A stretch of 64,000 nucleotides of DNA from Rotaria sordida (lineage: Eukaryota; Rotifera; Eurotatoria; Philodinida; Philodinidae), in contig CAJNOL010000741.1 of NCBI GenBank assembly GCA_905250125.1, positions 42,619 through 106,618 on the forward strand, written 5' to 3'. The notes beneath the pieces were generated by a model. It was not told the origin of the DNA. It searched no databases and saw only the letters and a list, made by a program, of their open reading frames with translations. Within the stretch, counting starts at the first letter, position 1, and every line of letters begins with the position of its first letter. A program made the translations under genes and the position numbers. Shown one piece after another: positions 1 to 11,239 of this stretch.

Positions 1-941
1 CAATACAAATATATATTTGCTTAAACAACATACAATATCAGATAAATCCAATCTATAAATTACCAAAAAAAAGTTCAATTCAAATTACAACCATTTTAAG
101 TTATACGGGAAAATCTTTCTTTCTTCTTTAAAAATTTTTAAAAAAATAAGAAAATTAATATTGAAACTGTATACTATATATATGCAGTTTCAATGAACAA
201 CACAAAAAAATATAAATTACTAAACGATTGACAGAAAATTAAAACGAACGTTAAAAACAATATGTTGATTATTAAATTTGAACAAAAAAAAAAGAGTACT
301 ATATTTATAGAAAAAGTCAATTGTTTTATAATAGTATTATATTCGTTGACAATTATTTTGATTTATTGAGAAACAAGCTGAAGAAAAGTGAAAGTATACA
401 AATAAAATCAATGAATTATATTTGTTTCCTGATTGTATTCATTTCATTTAAATTATTTAAATATGATTTCAATATCGATAATCTTTTTTGTCTTATATTT
501 TAATTTAAAAAAATTTATCTTTTTCAATATTATTTCATTGATTAACAATTAATTCGGATTAATTTATTAAACATTAGTTTTTAAATATGAATTCGATCGA
601 TTGATGAACAAACTTTTTAAACAATATTAATCTAAACATAAATTATTTAACTAAAGCAAAATATTCAAAAAACTAAATATTTACTTGAAGAGATCTTCCA
701 ATTTTATCCATAAAATAATTAATTGACAATGATCACGTTATTCACATAAATTATAATAAAAATATTCAAGATATTTATAACTAATAACAATTATTGGTCA
801 ATGATTCGAATCTTTGTTTTCTTTTTTCTAATTTAATCATATTAAATTGAAAATTAAAAAAACAAAATATTTAACAACTCATCATAAATAAGAACAACAT
901 TTCTTTTTTTTTTGCTTGAAGATATTTTAATGAATAAGCAT
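1..941. other. AT-rich intergenic DNA, no gene seen
   Basis: This stretch is very AT-rich with short A and T runs. The only open frames are short and start at non-ATG codons, and none resembles a protein family I know. No tRNA or repeat structure stands out before the small transposon that begins at 942. Confidence 0.6.
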
Positions 942-1145
942 AGGTCTACATGCTCTTCGTCGAAACATACTTCGTCGAAAGTATTTTTTGGTCACGAAGG
1001 ACGCCCCAAAGGTGAGAATGAGGGCAAAATGAGTTGATCTCTTCATGCTGAGCAAGCCTATATAAGAACTAAAGGGCTCACAACAGTCCAAAGCGTCCTA
1101 CAGGTCTTTCGACGAAATGCTTTTGGGCGAAGAGGGTTACAACCT
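942..1145. mobile_element. Small MITE, 204 bp, 6-bp target duplication
   Basis: A relatively GC-rich island in very AT-rich DNA. The left end reads AGGTCTACATGCTCTTCG and the right end CGAAGAGGGTTACAACCT, an imperfect terminal inverted repeat. The similarity continues inward through a shared TTCGTCGAAAG/CTTTCGACGAA block, about 45 bp per arm. The element is flanked on both sides by the hexamer AAGCAT (936-941 and 1146-1151), which I read as the target-site duplication. There is no coding capacity, so it is non-autonomous. The superfamily is not clear from the ends. Confidence 0.6.
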
Positions 1146-1638
1146 AAGCATATTCTTTTTAGAAGCTAAAAAAAAACTACGAAGATGTTTTTGATGTTAA
1201 TGCTTTATCACATACAGCTTCATTTGTTTCATCATATGTTCTTCCTAATGGAAGATAGCGATCATTATCTATTTAATTTTCTTGTTTTCTTTTTTATTCA
1301 AGAAAACTTTTTTTCTTTCGTTTATTATATTTCTCTATCTTTTTTCTCAATATTGAAATTCGATGTTAACTCAGAAAAACAATTAACAAGTTTTTTTATA
1401 TGAAATTAATAAAATATCAGTTAAATCTGTTAAAACAGAAATAATTATTCGACGATATTGATTTGTTCGATCGAATATTTCAAGATACAATTTAATTTCA
1501 AGAATTGTTTTATTTTCTAAAAAGAAAAAAAAAATAAACACCGAGACTCAGACTCATTTTCCATTAATTAGAAAAAGAAAAGAAGAAGAAGAGGACAATT
1601 TTAAAGAATAATCAATAAATACAAGAAAAAAACGAATA

Positions 1639-3302
1639 TTAAGTAGATACAAAAAGAGATGCTGATGACGATGAACCAACATGTGCTGTTCCATCTTCAT
1701 TATACATTAAACATAAATAACCTTAAATTGAATTTAAATTATTTTTAAATTTCATTAAAAAAAAAAGAAAACTTTAACAAACCATTTGGATTTTCTACTG
1801 TTTTTGCAGTATTATTAAGTACACTATTGACTATTTCGTTTGCATCAACTCTAGTTGAATGTAATCGTCGTTGAATATCTCCAAATTGATCAATACATGG
1901 AGTCTAAATTAATAATATAATCATATTATTTTTAGAAAATTTTCTAAACTAACTCTTCTTTTATTAATTAAACGTCGTTGTGATTGATAATGACTCTCTT
2001 CGTCACTGCCTTGTCTAAAAAAAAACACACAAGATATTTTATAATCGAATCAAAGATTTTTTTTTTTTTTGCTTCATTAAAGCAGCAAGAAGAACAAGAA
2101 AGCAGGAATATATCCATGCGTCTACCTGCAATTAGAAAGCATATTCGGATCAGAATGAACATTGTGAAAATGATGAGACCCGTATAAAATATGTCTAAGA
2201 ATTTCTTTTTTCTACGTTTTGTGTGATGACAAAAGAAAAACAAAAATACTAACCTTAAATGATTTTTATCCGGAGGATTTGAATTATTTGTACTATTGAT
2301 ACTAGTTGTTGAATAATTTGAACACATACTACTTTTACTTGCTTGACGAGAATGACCTCGATTGGAATTTGTGGTCAATGGAGGATAAAGTTCACCAGCA
2401 GATCCGGTCATTGTTGATGAACATTCATCTTTATTATATATAATTTTTTTTTTTTGAAAGAAAAATAATACAAATTAACAAACCTGGAAATGGTTCATGG
2501 ATTTTTTTATTCGATGGAGTTTGTTCAATTTTTATATATGGATGATCATTATCTGGTCTTGAAAAAGAACAAAAAAAAAAAGAAATTTACATTTTATTTA
2601 ATTATTTTAAATTCAAAACTAAACTAACCTTCGAAAAATATGATCACCTTCAAGAACAGTTACTTTCATTCTTATTTCAAGATAAGCATTCGATGGACTA
2701 CTATTCGTTTGTTTATAACCATTAAGTAAACATGCTTTTGATTCATCACCAGTTCCAGCAACGGATGCTAAATCCAAATCATAATAACCTATTTTTTCAT
2801 ATGAATGACCAGCACGTCCTTCCTTTATAAAAAAAAAATAATAAGAAATATTTTAGTTCTTTTTTTTATTTTTTCAAACAAACTTTTCGAATTGAAATTC
2901 GACAATAACAGTGATCAAGTGTAAAATTATCAATACGTGATGTCATTTTGACTTGAAAATGATCACCGATATTAAATTCAACTTTATTTTCATGAACTTC
3001 AAATCGTCTATTAATATATAATAATAAAATATTTTCAAAAAAAAAATAAAAATAAATAATCAATCTTACTCATGACATGTATAAATATGATTTCCACCAT
3101 TAAGAAGACGAATTTTGAAAAAAAATTTTCCACTTGCATATGGAAGAGAAAGTACACGTTCAACTTTTAAATCAACATCAAATGTATGACGACGTTTACG
3201 ATTAAATGTAGATAAAAGACTATTTGTTCCTTTTCCATTTACTGTTTCATTTGGATTTTTTGTTTCACTTTCATCCATATTATTTGCCATTGGACTGATC
3301 AT
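1639..3302 (-). CDS. FAM102/EEIG1-like NT-C2 domain protein (354 aa)
   Basis: Eight exons (minus): 3302-3070, 3007-2884, 2822-2629, 2557-2484, 2428-2254, 2014-1954, 1903-1783, 1721-1639; total 1,065 nt, stop included. The ATG at 3302 is the first in frame; a second ATG four codons on is possible. Residues about 37-150 match the N-terminal C2 (NT-C2) domain of the FAM102/EEIG1 family: a KIRLLNGG strand, a CRISIRK strand and GYYDLDLA. A Ser/Asn-rich linker follows, then the conserved C-terminal piece seen in the family (VDANEIVNSVL, then NEDGTAHVG). In vertebrates FAM102A is an oestrogen-induced protein linked to osteoclast signalling, and NT-C2 domains are thought to bind membranes. Introns are 50-71 nt except the fifth (239 nt), which stays open in frame and would encode a hydrophobic stretch if retained. 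The family call is strong; cellular role in this organism is inferred. Confidence 0.85.
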
Positions 3303-6069
3303 CGCAAAAGAATCTTAAGCTAAAAATAACATTTTTTTTTTTGTTTTCTTTTTTAAACATAACAACCACTCATCACCTATTTCATCGAATAAAACACCTA
3401 CATGTTTTTCTTTTTCTCATTCATCAAACAGAAACACACACATGACCAATGTATTAATATAAATGCGGCAACATTGTTTAAAAGCATAGAAACAATAAAT
3501 AAATTTTGTTTTTTCTTTAATAAGTCAAATAAGATATGAGAAAAACATTCATTCAATATTATTTTATCGGTCACAGAAACATTACGTTTTGTTTTTTTTT
3601 TGTCGTAGGTGAATGTAAAATAAATATTCTATCAATTGTCCATCAATAATAACAATATTTTACCCAAAATGAGTAATTAGACTACATTTATCCAATTAGA
3701 TAGAAGCTAAATTACTATTTTTTTTAAATGAAGTTAAAGAGATGCTTTTCTTCATTATATATATATATTATTTAAAGTAATTTATTTATTTGTTATGTTA
3801 TTCATCAAAATTGAATAACTTGATGCATTGCGACATCTACCGTTGATGTTTTTATGACTGTGCCAAAAGAATATCTTATAAAGTTTCTCATCAAAAAACA
3901 CTTTGCTATTTAATGAATATTTTCATAGATCAAAAATGGTGTGTAGCTAATCTTAAAGAAATAAAAATGGTACAAAAATGGATACATAAGAGACCTCTGA
4001 AAAACGAGAAGGAACTTCGCTCTTGAACTATCATGAAGTCTCTTGAAGGAGAAAAACAATTTTCGCATAGGGATGCTGTGTGAAATTATGCTGTAAAAGT
4101 AGTAGACATTTTGAAAGAGACCTTCAGCTAAAATAGCTGGAGTGATCCAAATATCCTAGTGTAATTTTTAACTGATAAAAAACCAATCGATATAGGTTTC
4201 ACTATTTTAAAAATTGTATAACAACGTTTCGTTCGTTTATCGAGATATTTTTAGGTTCTATATAAGGCACATTGGGCTATTGAATGGTAGTTTCTTTTTA
4301 TTATTTTATCAGCATGTATCAGAAATAAGTCGTCATTATTTCTATTGGAATGATCCCATTTATCCGAGCTAACTGTACTCTTTTAATATATAAAAAGGGA
4401 CGATGATTATGAATATATGCTATTTTCATCGAACGAGCACTCACTTTTCAAAATCTCTCCATTATCTAGAAAGTGTTCAGAGAGTAAAATCCCATTTAAT
4501 ATTTTAGAAAAGTTCATATGAATTCAAACACGATTTTCCAATTAGAAAACCAAAGCTTGAATTTCTATTTTCTCAATTATGGTATTTGCGATAAGATAAA
4601 AATTCATTGATGAATTCATATAGGTTTTACTCAATTTTCTATAGCTTATTTTCGAATTCGTAGTATACAATATTCAAAATATTGAGCATCTACATTACGT
4701 ACAACTAACCGATATTATCGATTTATATCCGTAATGAGTGATCATTCTATTAGAATGCTAAAACGAACGAGTGGTTTCGAATTCCAGGGGTCGAATTTCA
4801 CAATTCTCTTCCAATACGAAAAGTAAAGTAAAAAAAAAAGCAAATATATCCGATTGATTAGCTAATAGTTTTTAATGGAAAATAAATTTCAATGAAACGT
4901 AAAATGTCCTCCCGATATTTTGATTATTTTGTGTTCAAATAATAAAACTATCCGTCTCTTTTTAATCTGCTTGTTCAATATTTAACAAGTAAAACTGCGA
5001 TACCTTGTCAATGAAGTCTGATGATTAGTATATGTGTGAACGAAGCAAAATCATATGAATGATATCTATTTATTTCAATATTCTTTTCTCTCTTTTCGTA
5101 GAAAACAATTTGATTATTGTCTCATTATCTTCTAACTCATACAAATGAGTTATAGTAAAAAAAAATAAAAAACAATTTTCTCAAAACAAGAAAATAGGTA
5201 GATGTTCAATGTATTCAATAGAAAGAAGAAAGTCAAACAAAAGAAGAAAAAGAGCGCATCATTTAATTTCAATTATTTTCTGCTAAGGTTTTTGTTTTTA
5301 GGAGTGCAGCCTTTAATTGTGATGATTTGTTGGAAGAACATGAAAATATATTATTCTTGATCTGTGGTTCGCCTGAAACGAATATGTAGTATAATAGAGC
5401 AATTTCTCTGCAAAATATTCCGTTCAAGTTTTTCCTTGATCGATTATTCATTGTTCAATCTAGTGACTTCCAGATACACAATGATTAAGTTAGACTTTTA
5501 TCAAAATAGAGAAAAAGATTAGATTTTTCCACACTAACGTTCATGAAATTTTTAAAAAAAACACAAAATACGATTTACTTGTCGTAACATATCTGAAAGT
5601 AAAACGTCTACGTTCAGCTGTAAGGTGAAATGACACAATTTTGAATTCTAATTAAATATTAATTCATTGTCAAGAGTTTTATCAAAACACGAAGTCGAGA
5701 TCCAATATTTCCATATCATATAATTTAATCTATTTTTTTAATGATATTACATTTTATATTCAATCTCAAATGTGAAGATTATGAAGCTATTCAATAACTA
5801 TGAATTAAGATCGTCAAAGAAATTTAATACTGTCTTCATTATAAACTAAAATCACGATATACTGAGGATGTATTAAAAGTGATGAAATTCATATTCTATC
5901 AAAATACAGAAAGCTTGAGAACAACAAAATCTTTCCATATGTGATTCTAGTACCAATCAGTGCTCTATACGTCTGCACGAAACCTTCATTATCAGTCAAC
6001 TGATATAGTTATATGAAAAATTTTGATAGAATCCATACACCATGATTTTTAGATGAATACAGAAAATTT
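3303..6069. other. Intergenic DNA, no gene recognised
   Basis: There is no credible open frame. The 3,900-4,500 part is a little less AT-rich and may be an old decayed repeat, but I could not assign it. The stretch from about 5,500 is also of unknown nature up to the mariner relic. Confidence 0.5.
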
Positions 6070-6930
6070 CCGTTCTTGAACATTAAAATACGTACTACAC
6101 TTAACACTCAACCGAAATCGATTCATGTTAAATTATATTCTGTTTTCGACGAGCAAGCTGCATCTTATAATATAATGACCCGATTGTTAAAATCGTTTTA
6201 TGGCAGTCAATCATGACTTGGTCCGTCTGTAATCGAGAGAATATGTGAAAAATACCGAAGAAGTCTGACGCCCTATTGATAATGACTCTCATCTTACAAT
6301 TCATGAATTACAAGTGTTAACTGTCATGAGTTATGGCATTACCAAACAAATCAGTTCCAACTATTCGAAACTGAAAAAACAATGACTGCTCTCTAAGTAC
6401 TCAAATATCTGACAGAAAACCAAGAAGTTTGTATTTTTTAAGAAAATTTGGCGAAATTCCAACAAATAATATGACCATTATATAATGTAGTGACAAGTAA
6501 CGAGTCATAGTTTTATTATAAACAAATGAGTCGAAAAATCACCGAATACTTCCTAGATATCAATCGAAGGAACTCCATCTACTACAGTTCGACGAAGTTG
6601 TTTTACTCCAAAAATTCTGTTGCATCTATTTCAAAACAACTGTACATCTGATAATCTATTATGTCGAACAAAGACAAACCATCAATCACCAATATATCAT
6701 ATCGAGGTTTGATTGAAACTGCTCATTGACAAAAATTGGAATAAAAGACTAGCATCTAATACACATACCACAAAACATCATCAAGACAATGTCAAATTAT
6801 ACGTTCGTAAAGATGTGTTGAACTATATTGAATCGAAAGGCATCAAAAATATTCAAGAACCATTGAATTCTCTAAATCTGGCATTGTATGATTTTTTGAT
6901 CTAATTAAACAGAATATAATCCAACCACCA
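6070..6930 (+). pseudogene. Decayed mariner-type transposase
   Basis: Reading all three plus frames, successive pieces follow a mariner transposase in order. First comes a helix-turn-helix-like piece with SVFDEQAASYNIMTRLLKSF (about 6135-6200). Next is NDSHLTIHELQVLTVMSYG (about 6280), then a piece with EGTPSTTVRRSCFTPK (about 6570), and last HHQDNVKLYVRKDVLNYIES (about 6776). The final segment ends in LNLALYDFLI, the decayed form of the family's PDLAPCDFFLF-like block. Several stops and frameshifts interrupt it. The middle catalytic Asp region reads HHQDN instead of HxDN, so the copy is dead. I could not find convincing terminal inverted repeats, so the ends are approximate. The longest intact piece is 63 codons (6713-6904). 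Confidence 0.7.
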
Positions 6931-8068
6931 AGGTACTATATTCTTGCACTCCTTCGTAGCTAAGATTATGAACTCGATTAATAAAGATAACTATTAAAAA
7001 AAAGTTTCGAAAATGACTTCAATGAATGTAACTGTATCTTGAACATTTGATGAAATAAAATTTTCAACAACTTGTTTCTATATTTTTTGTTCTTCAAAAT
7101 CTCATAACTTTTGATTTGCCGCAAGTATACGACTAGAGAATCATTCCTAACGAATGTTTATTCATCTTAGACTTAAAGAGTATACTGTTTCTGTTTCCTA
7201 TTGTATTTTTTTGTATAGTTTTCCAACAAACAAAACAGTTCGACTCGAACAATTTCATGATTCTAATACAATTTATTTCTTTTTCCCAATATTTAAATAT
7301 GTTCTCCGTGAGCTTCACAAAAAATACGAGTGAAAGCTTAGAACAGAAGAAACCATTATACAAAATATGATCTTCGTTTCATTTTAATACTCTTTACTGA
7401 ATGAAAATATTGCAAGAGAACTATTTTCACATGGTCCATCCTTAACAAGATAGGCAAAGACTTAACGTAGTTCTTCAAGCAGAGGATCATGCATCTCATG
7501 TTCTCTCCAGTAGGCACATCTAGAAGATAAGCAAGAAAATCATCATTCACGTTTCTCTTGCACTTTCTTAAAAGTTCTCCAGTCAGAGAGCGTTCTCTTA
7601 AGCATGACTGTCAAAAGAATGTAGAGATGCAGAAGTACTTGACGAGCTCAAAGATGTCCAATTTGTGATAGCATAATACTCCACAGCTAGTTAAAGACAC
7701 ATTTTAATGGTCTTTCGACTAGTAAGAAAATAAACAAAATTTCGCAACACAGTGCACTTCAACCATCAGAGTACAACATCAAACGATATACGAATTATGA
7801 TTATCCCCAAAAAATTCACATTGAACACAGTCAACAATGATAAACAGCAAGCAGCAGGTTACGAAAAGCCTCCGATAGGAACCTCTAGTTTTCCCTTATA
7901 CTCTTCAAGATTACTACCACTCTTAAACACTAAAAACCTACAATAAAACAAACCTATCAAAAAATCTACAGTGTCATAATAAATACAAGTTTGCTTAGTT
8001 TCCCTTTTCAAAGCGAAATTCTTCTTCCATGCGAAATTCATACATAGCATCTGTCTAACTAAACATCA
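6931..8068. other. Intergenic DNA with unassigned short ORFs
   Basis: Open frames of about 60-76 codons occur on both strands. None shows a recognisable domain and most lack a sensible start. Part of this may be the 3' remainder of the mariner copy or another decayed element. I see no RNA gene. Confidence 0.45.
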
Positions 8069-8076
8069 TTCTATAC

Positions 8077-8816
8077 CAGTGTTGCCAGATCTTCCGAATT
8101 TTCCAGAAAAATTCTGGATTTTGGAAGTTTTTCCGCATTTTTTCTGGATTCCGGATTTTTTCCGGATTTCGGTTTTTTCCATATTGTTTCCGCGCTTTTC
8201 CACATTTACGATTTTTTTCAGATTTTGCATGCTTTCTATCCATCCTAATAATATTTCAGTTACTGGTTTACATTTTTAAACAAATTAATACTGATTTAGA
8301 GGTTTAGTGCTGTCTTCTATTGGTCTACCTAAAAGATTAATGACTTTCCTTTTCATCAACGACAGTAAAAAAAAATGATAATTTGCACTCAGCATTTATT
8401 TTTCCCGTACAATTTCAGAATGAATGTTTGATCAAAATGAAGAAGTAGAAATTTTAGTAGAAAATGAACTATCACTAAGAGCGCAGCCCAACATCACTGA
8501 AACTAATATAAAACAAAAAGATAAACAAAAGAAAAAAACAGAATATTCAGATCTGAATGGTTAGAAGAATTTAAATTTTTGAAAAGAATATACTTGATAT
8601 GTGTTTTATTTTCTATTGTTTCATTCAAATATATTTTGTGAAGATAAAGAATAACATTATCGATAATCTGAGGAGAAAAATGCACGTTAAGCAATCAAGA
8701 CTGATCCTAAAAAAATTTTCCGAATTTTTTCCGGATTTCAGAAAAAAAAATTCCGGAATTTTCCGGATTTTCAAGTTGGAATTCCGGATTTTCAAGTTTA
8801 GCATCTGGCAACACTA
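8077..8816. mobile_element. hAT-type MITE, 740 bp, 8-bp target duplication
   Basis: The ends are CAGTGTTGCCAGAT on the left and ATCTGGCAACACTA on the right, a typical hAT terminal inverted repeat. Identical 8-bp direct repeats TTCTATAC flank it (8069-8076 and 8817-8824), the hallmark target-site length of hAT transposons. Both ends carry several copies of a TTCCGGATTT-like motif (about 8140-8175 and 8715-8795), resembling the subterminal transposase-binding repeats of hAT elements. No transposase is encoded, so it depends on a partner elsewhere. The perfect target duplication suggests fairly recent insertion. Confidence 0.85.
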
Positions 8817-9167
8817 TTCTATACATATGCGTAAGTTTATAAGATCTATCGTGAACCACAATGTACAATATATATATGCTAACTTTGTTCAACTCACAAA
8901 CAACCAACCGAAAGACTTCTGCTCATTGATAAGGGTCATATTCGAAATGATCTCAAATTGCTCGACTCTAAGGATATATATATATACGTGTTGCAGGTTT
9001 GGGTATCAAGTTCGTTACATTTGCGGCAGCAAAAATATGTTACCGAAAGTATCTCATTCTTTTCAATTTACTCACATTTAATATAAATCAGTTATTAATT
9101 TAATTATTGAGTAGAAATTTCTTTAGTTGAATAGGAAAATACACTATCGATTATTTTCGTAATAACA

Positions 9168-9192
9168 AAAACACACACACATACACACACAA
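9168..9192. repeat. Short (AC)n microsatellite
   Basis: An interrupted AC-dinucleotide run just downstream of the Tudor gene's stop codon. Nothing functional can be inferred. Confidence 0.6.
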
Positions 9193-9236
9193 AGAAAAAC
9201 AAGTTTATTTTGACAAAAAAAAAACAAATCTATTGA

Positions 9237-11239
9237 TTATTGACGAGAAATAAATTCTGGATCCTTGGTAATCATATCAATAGTTTGATCGAAAGACAAT
9301 GTAGATTGATGATTATTATTGAAAATAAAATATTGTTTTTGATTAATTAATGATGATAAATTGAACAAAGCATATTGTTCTGGACGAATTTTTAAAGACC
9401 AATATTCACTTATTTCTAAATTTAAACATCGACGACTTAAATATAAATCACACATATATTCACTTAAATTCTATATATTAAAAAAATTGAATTAAAAAAA
9501 AATATTTTTTTGATTAAAATAAATATTCATACAGGTACAGTTGCTGTTGATATATTTATAAACATCATTGGCCATTTAGCTTGATTATTATCAGCTACAG
9601 TTACTTTTAATAAAAGTTTTCCTGTTGTTAATCGTTCATTTTTCATAGCATTTTCTAAACTCATACATGCTCGTCGATTCCATCCACATTTTTCATTTTG
9701 TGTAAATGGTAAAATCTTTTTTGTTTAAAAAAAAGAAAAAAAGTTTTAAAAAAAATGAAGAAAAATTTCAAATGAACGAACTTGAGCAAGTGTACAAGCA
9801 AGTGCTTGTGCTGGACGATCACTAAATTTACTATTTAATGGTTGAATTAAATTGACATTGATTTCACTTATTTCACCATTATCAATAAATATTAATTGAG
9901 CTTTTTCATTACCTAAAATAATGAAGAAAATAATAAAATTTCAATATTAAAAAAAAAAAACACATACCGACAAGTCGTATAATTCGAGCTCGATACCAAT
10001 TGGAATCATTTAGAGATTTTGCTACACAAAATTCTCCTGATTGAGGAAAATAACTTTGATTTGAATCAATACTATTATAATATAAACTATAAAATAAAAA
10101 GAAAAAATATTTTATTTTTAAAAATTTCAATGAAAAATCTTTATTTGACTTAATATCTTTGTGCATTTCATCATATGATTCTGTTTGATTTGAAATTCGA
10201 AGAAAAAAATATGTTGGATTATAATATTTCGATAATTGACCTTGAAAATCAACACCACTTTGAAAACGTTGATATGTAACTGTTATTGGAATATTATATT
10301 CAACTAATAAAATAATTAATATTTAATTAAATTAAATAAAAAAATAATTTTATTTACTTGGTTTCGATGGAATATGTGATGGAGGATAATAAAAATTATT
10401 TTCTCTATTTGTTGAGATTTTTGTATTATTATTATATGTTCCTCGTCGATTATTTTTAATATTCGTTCGATATCGTTGTTGATTAAAACATGTTCCATTA
10501 TTAAATGATCTAGATGAATCTTTTTCTTCAAGATTTATTATTGGTCGATTTAATTGAGAATTATTTGAATTGAAATTAAATATTGGTGAAGGATTTCTAT
10601 TTACAATTTGAGATCCAGTAGAAGGTGAAGAACAATCTGTTGTTATTGGATAAGCAGGACAATTATCTTCTGTATTGGATTCATCAATTAATTTATACTA
10701 AATTATTAAAGATTTATCGAAGAGAAACTTTTTAACACAAAAAAAAAATTTACATGAGATTTAACAGCAATGATTGTTTCTTTCACTGTTTCAAGTTCTT
10801 TTGAAATTTCAAGTTGAATATCTATATATATAGTTACACAAAAAAATTTTTTTTAAATACAAAAAAAAACAACAAATTAAATTAATTTACGTTGAAGTAA
10901 TTGTGACCATTTTTGAAGAGAATTTTCAATTGATTCTAATGTAATAAGACCAACAATTTGTTGTTTTGTTACTTTTGGTTGAAATTGAAAAGAATTTAAT
11001 TCACGTAATATAATTTGACCTTTAAGTAAATTTTTATTTGTTGAATTAAATAAATCAGGTGTTAAATCAAGATAATCATTTATTTGTTCATCATATATTT
11101 GTATAATATAATCATTATTATTTTGATCTTCAATATTAAATGCTAATTTTATTTGATTTTCAAGTAAATTAATATCTATTGGATGTATTAAATCAAATTT
11201 TCGTCGTTGACGACCAAATTCAATAACTAATGTTAACAT
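9237..11239 (-). CDS. Tudor-domain protein with a beta-grasp-like N terminus (525 aa)
   Basis: Eight exons (minus): 11239-10891, 10821-10754, 10697-10358, 10303-10150, 10086-9968, 9912-9782, 9715-9533, 9470-9237; total 1,578 nt. I chose the ATG at 11239; an open frame extends to a GTG at 11254 but has no upstream ATG. Residues about 2-80 look like a ubiquitin/PB1-type fold (LTLVIEFGRQRRKFDL, later YIIQIYDEQINDYLDL). A low-complexity Asn/Ser/Pro linker follows. Residues about 315-372 are a Tudor core: GEFCVAKSLNDSNWYRARII, then LIFIDNGEISEINVNLIQPL. The part after it is consistent with the extended Tudor fold of TDRD proteins. Such domains bind methyl-arginine partners, often Piwi proteins in germ granules; that role is an inference. 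The intron between exons 4 and 5 uses a weak GTCAAA donor and leaves the frame open, so retention is possible. Confidence 0.75.

Noticed and set aside
1185-1403. 72-codon plus-strand frame rich in Phe and Leu
   Set aside because: Low-complexity translation of AT-rich DNA; not a signal or membrane protein that I could support.
1984-2187. 67-codon plus-strand frame opposite the FAM102 gene
   Set aside because: Shadow of the intron and exon 6 on the other strand.
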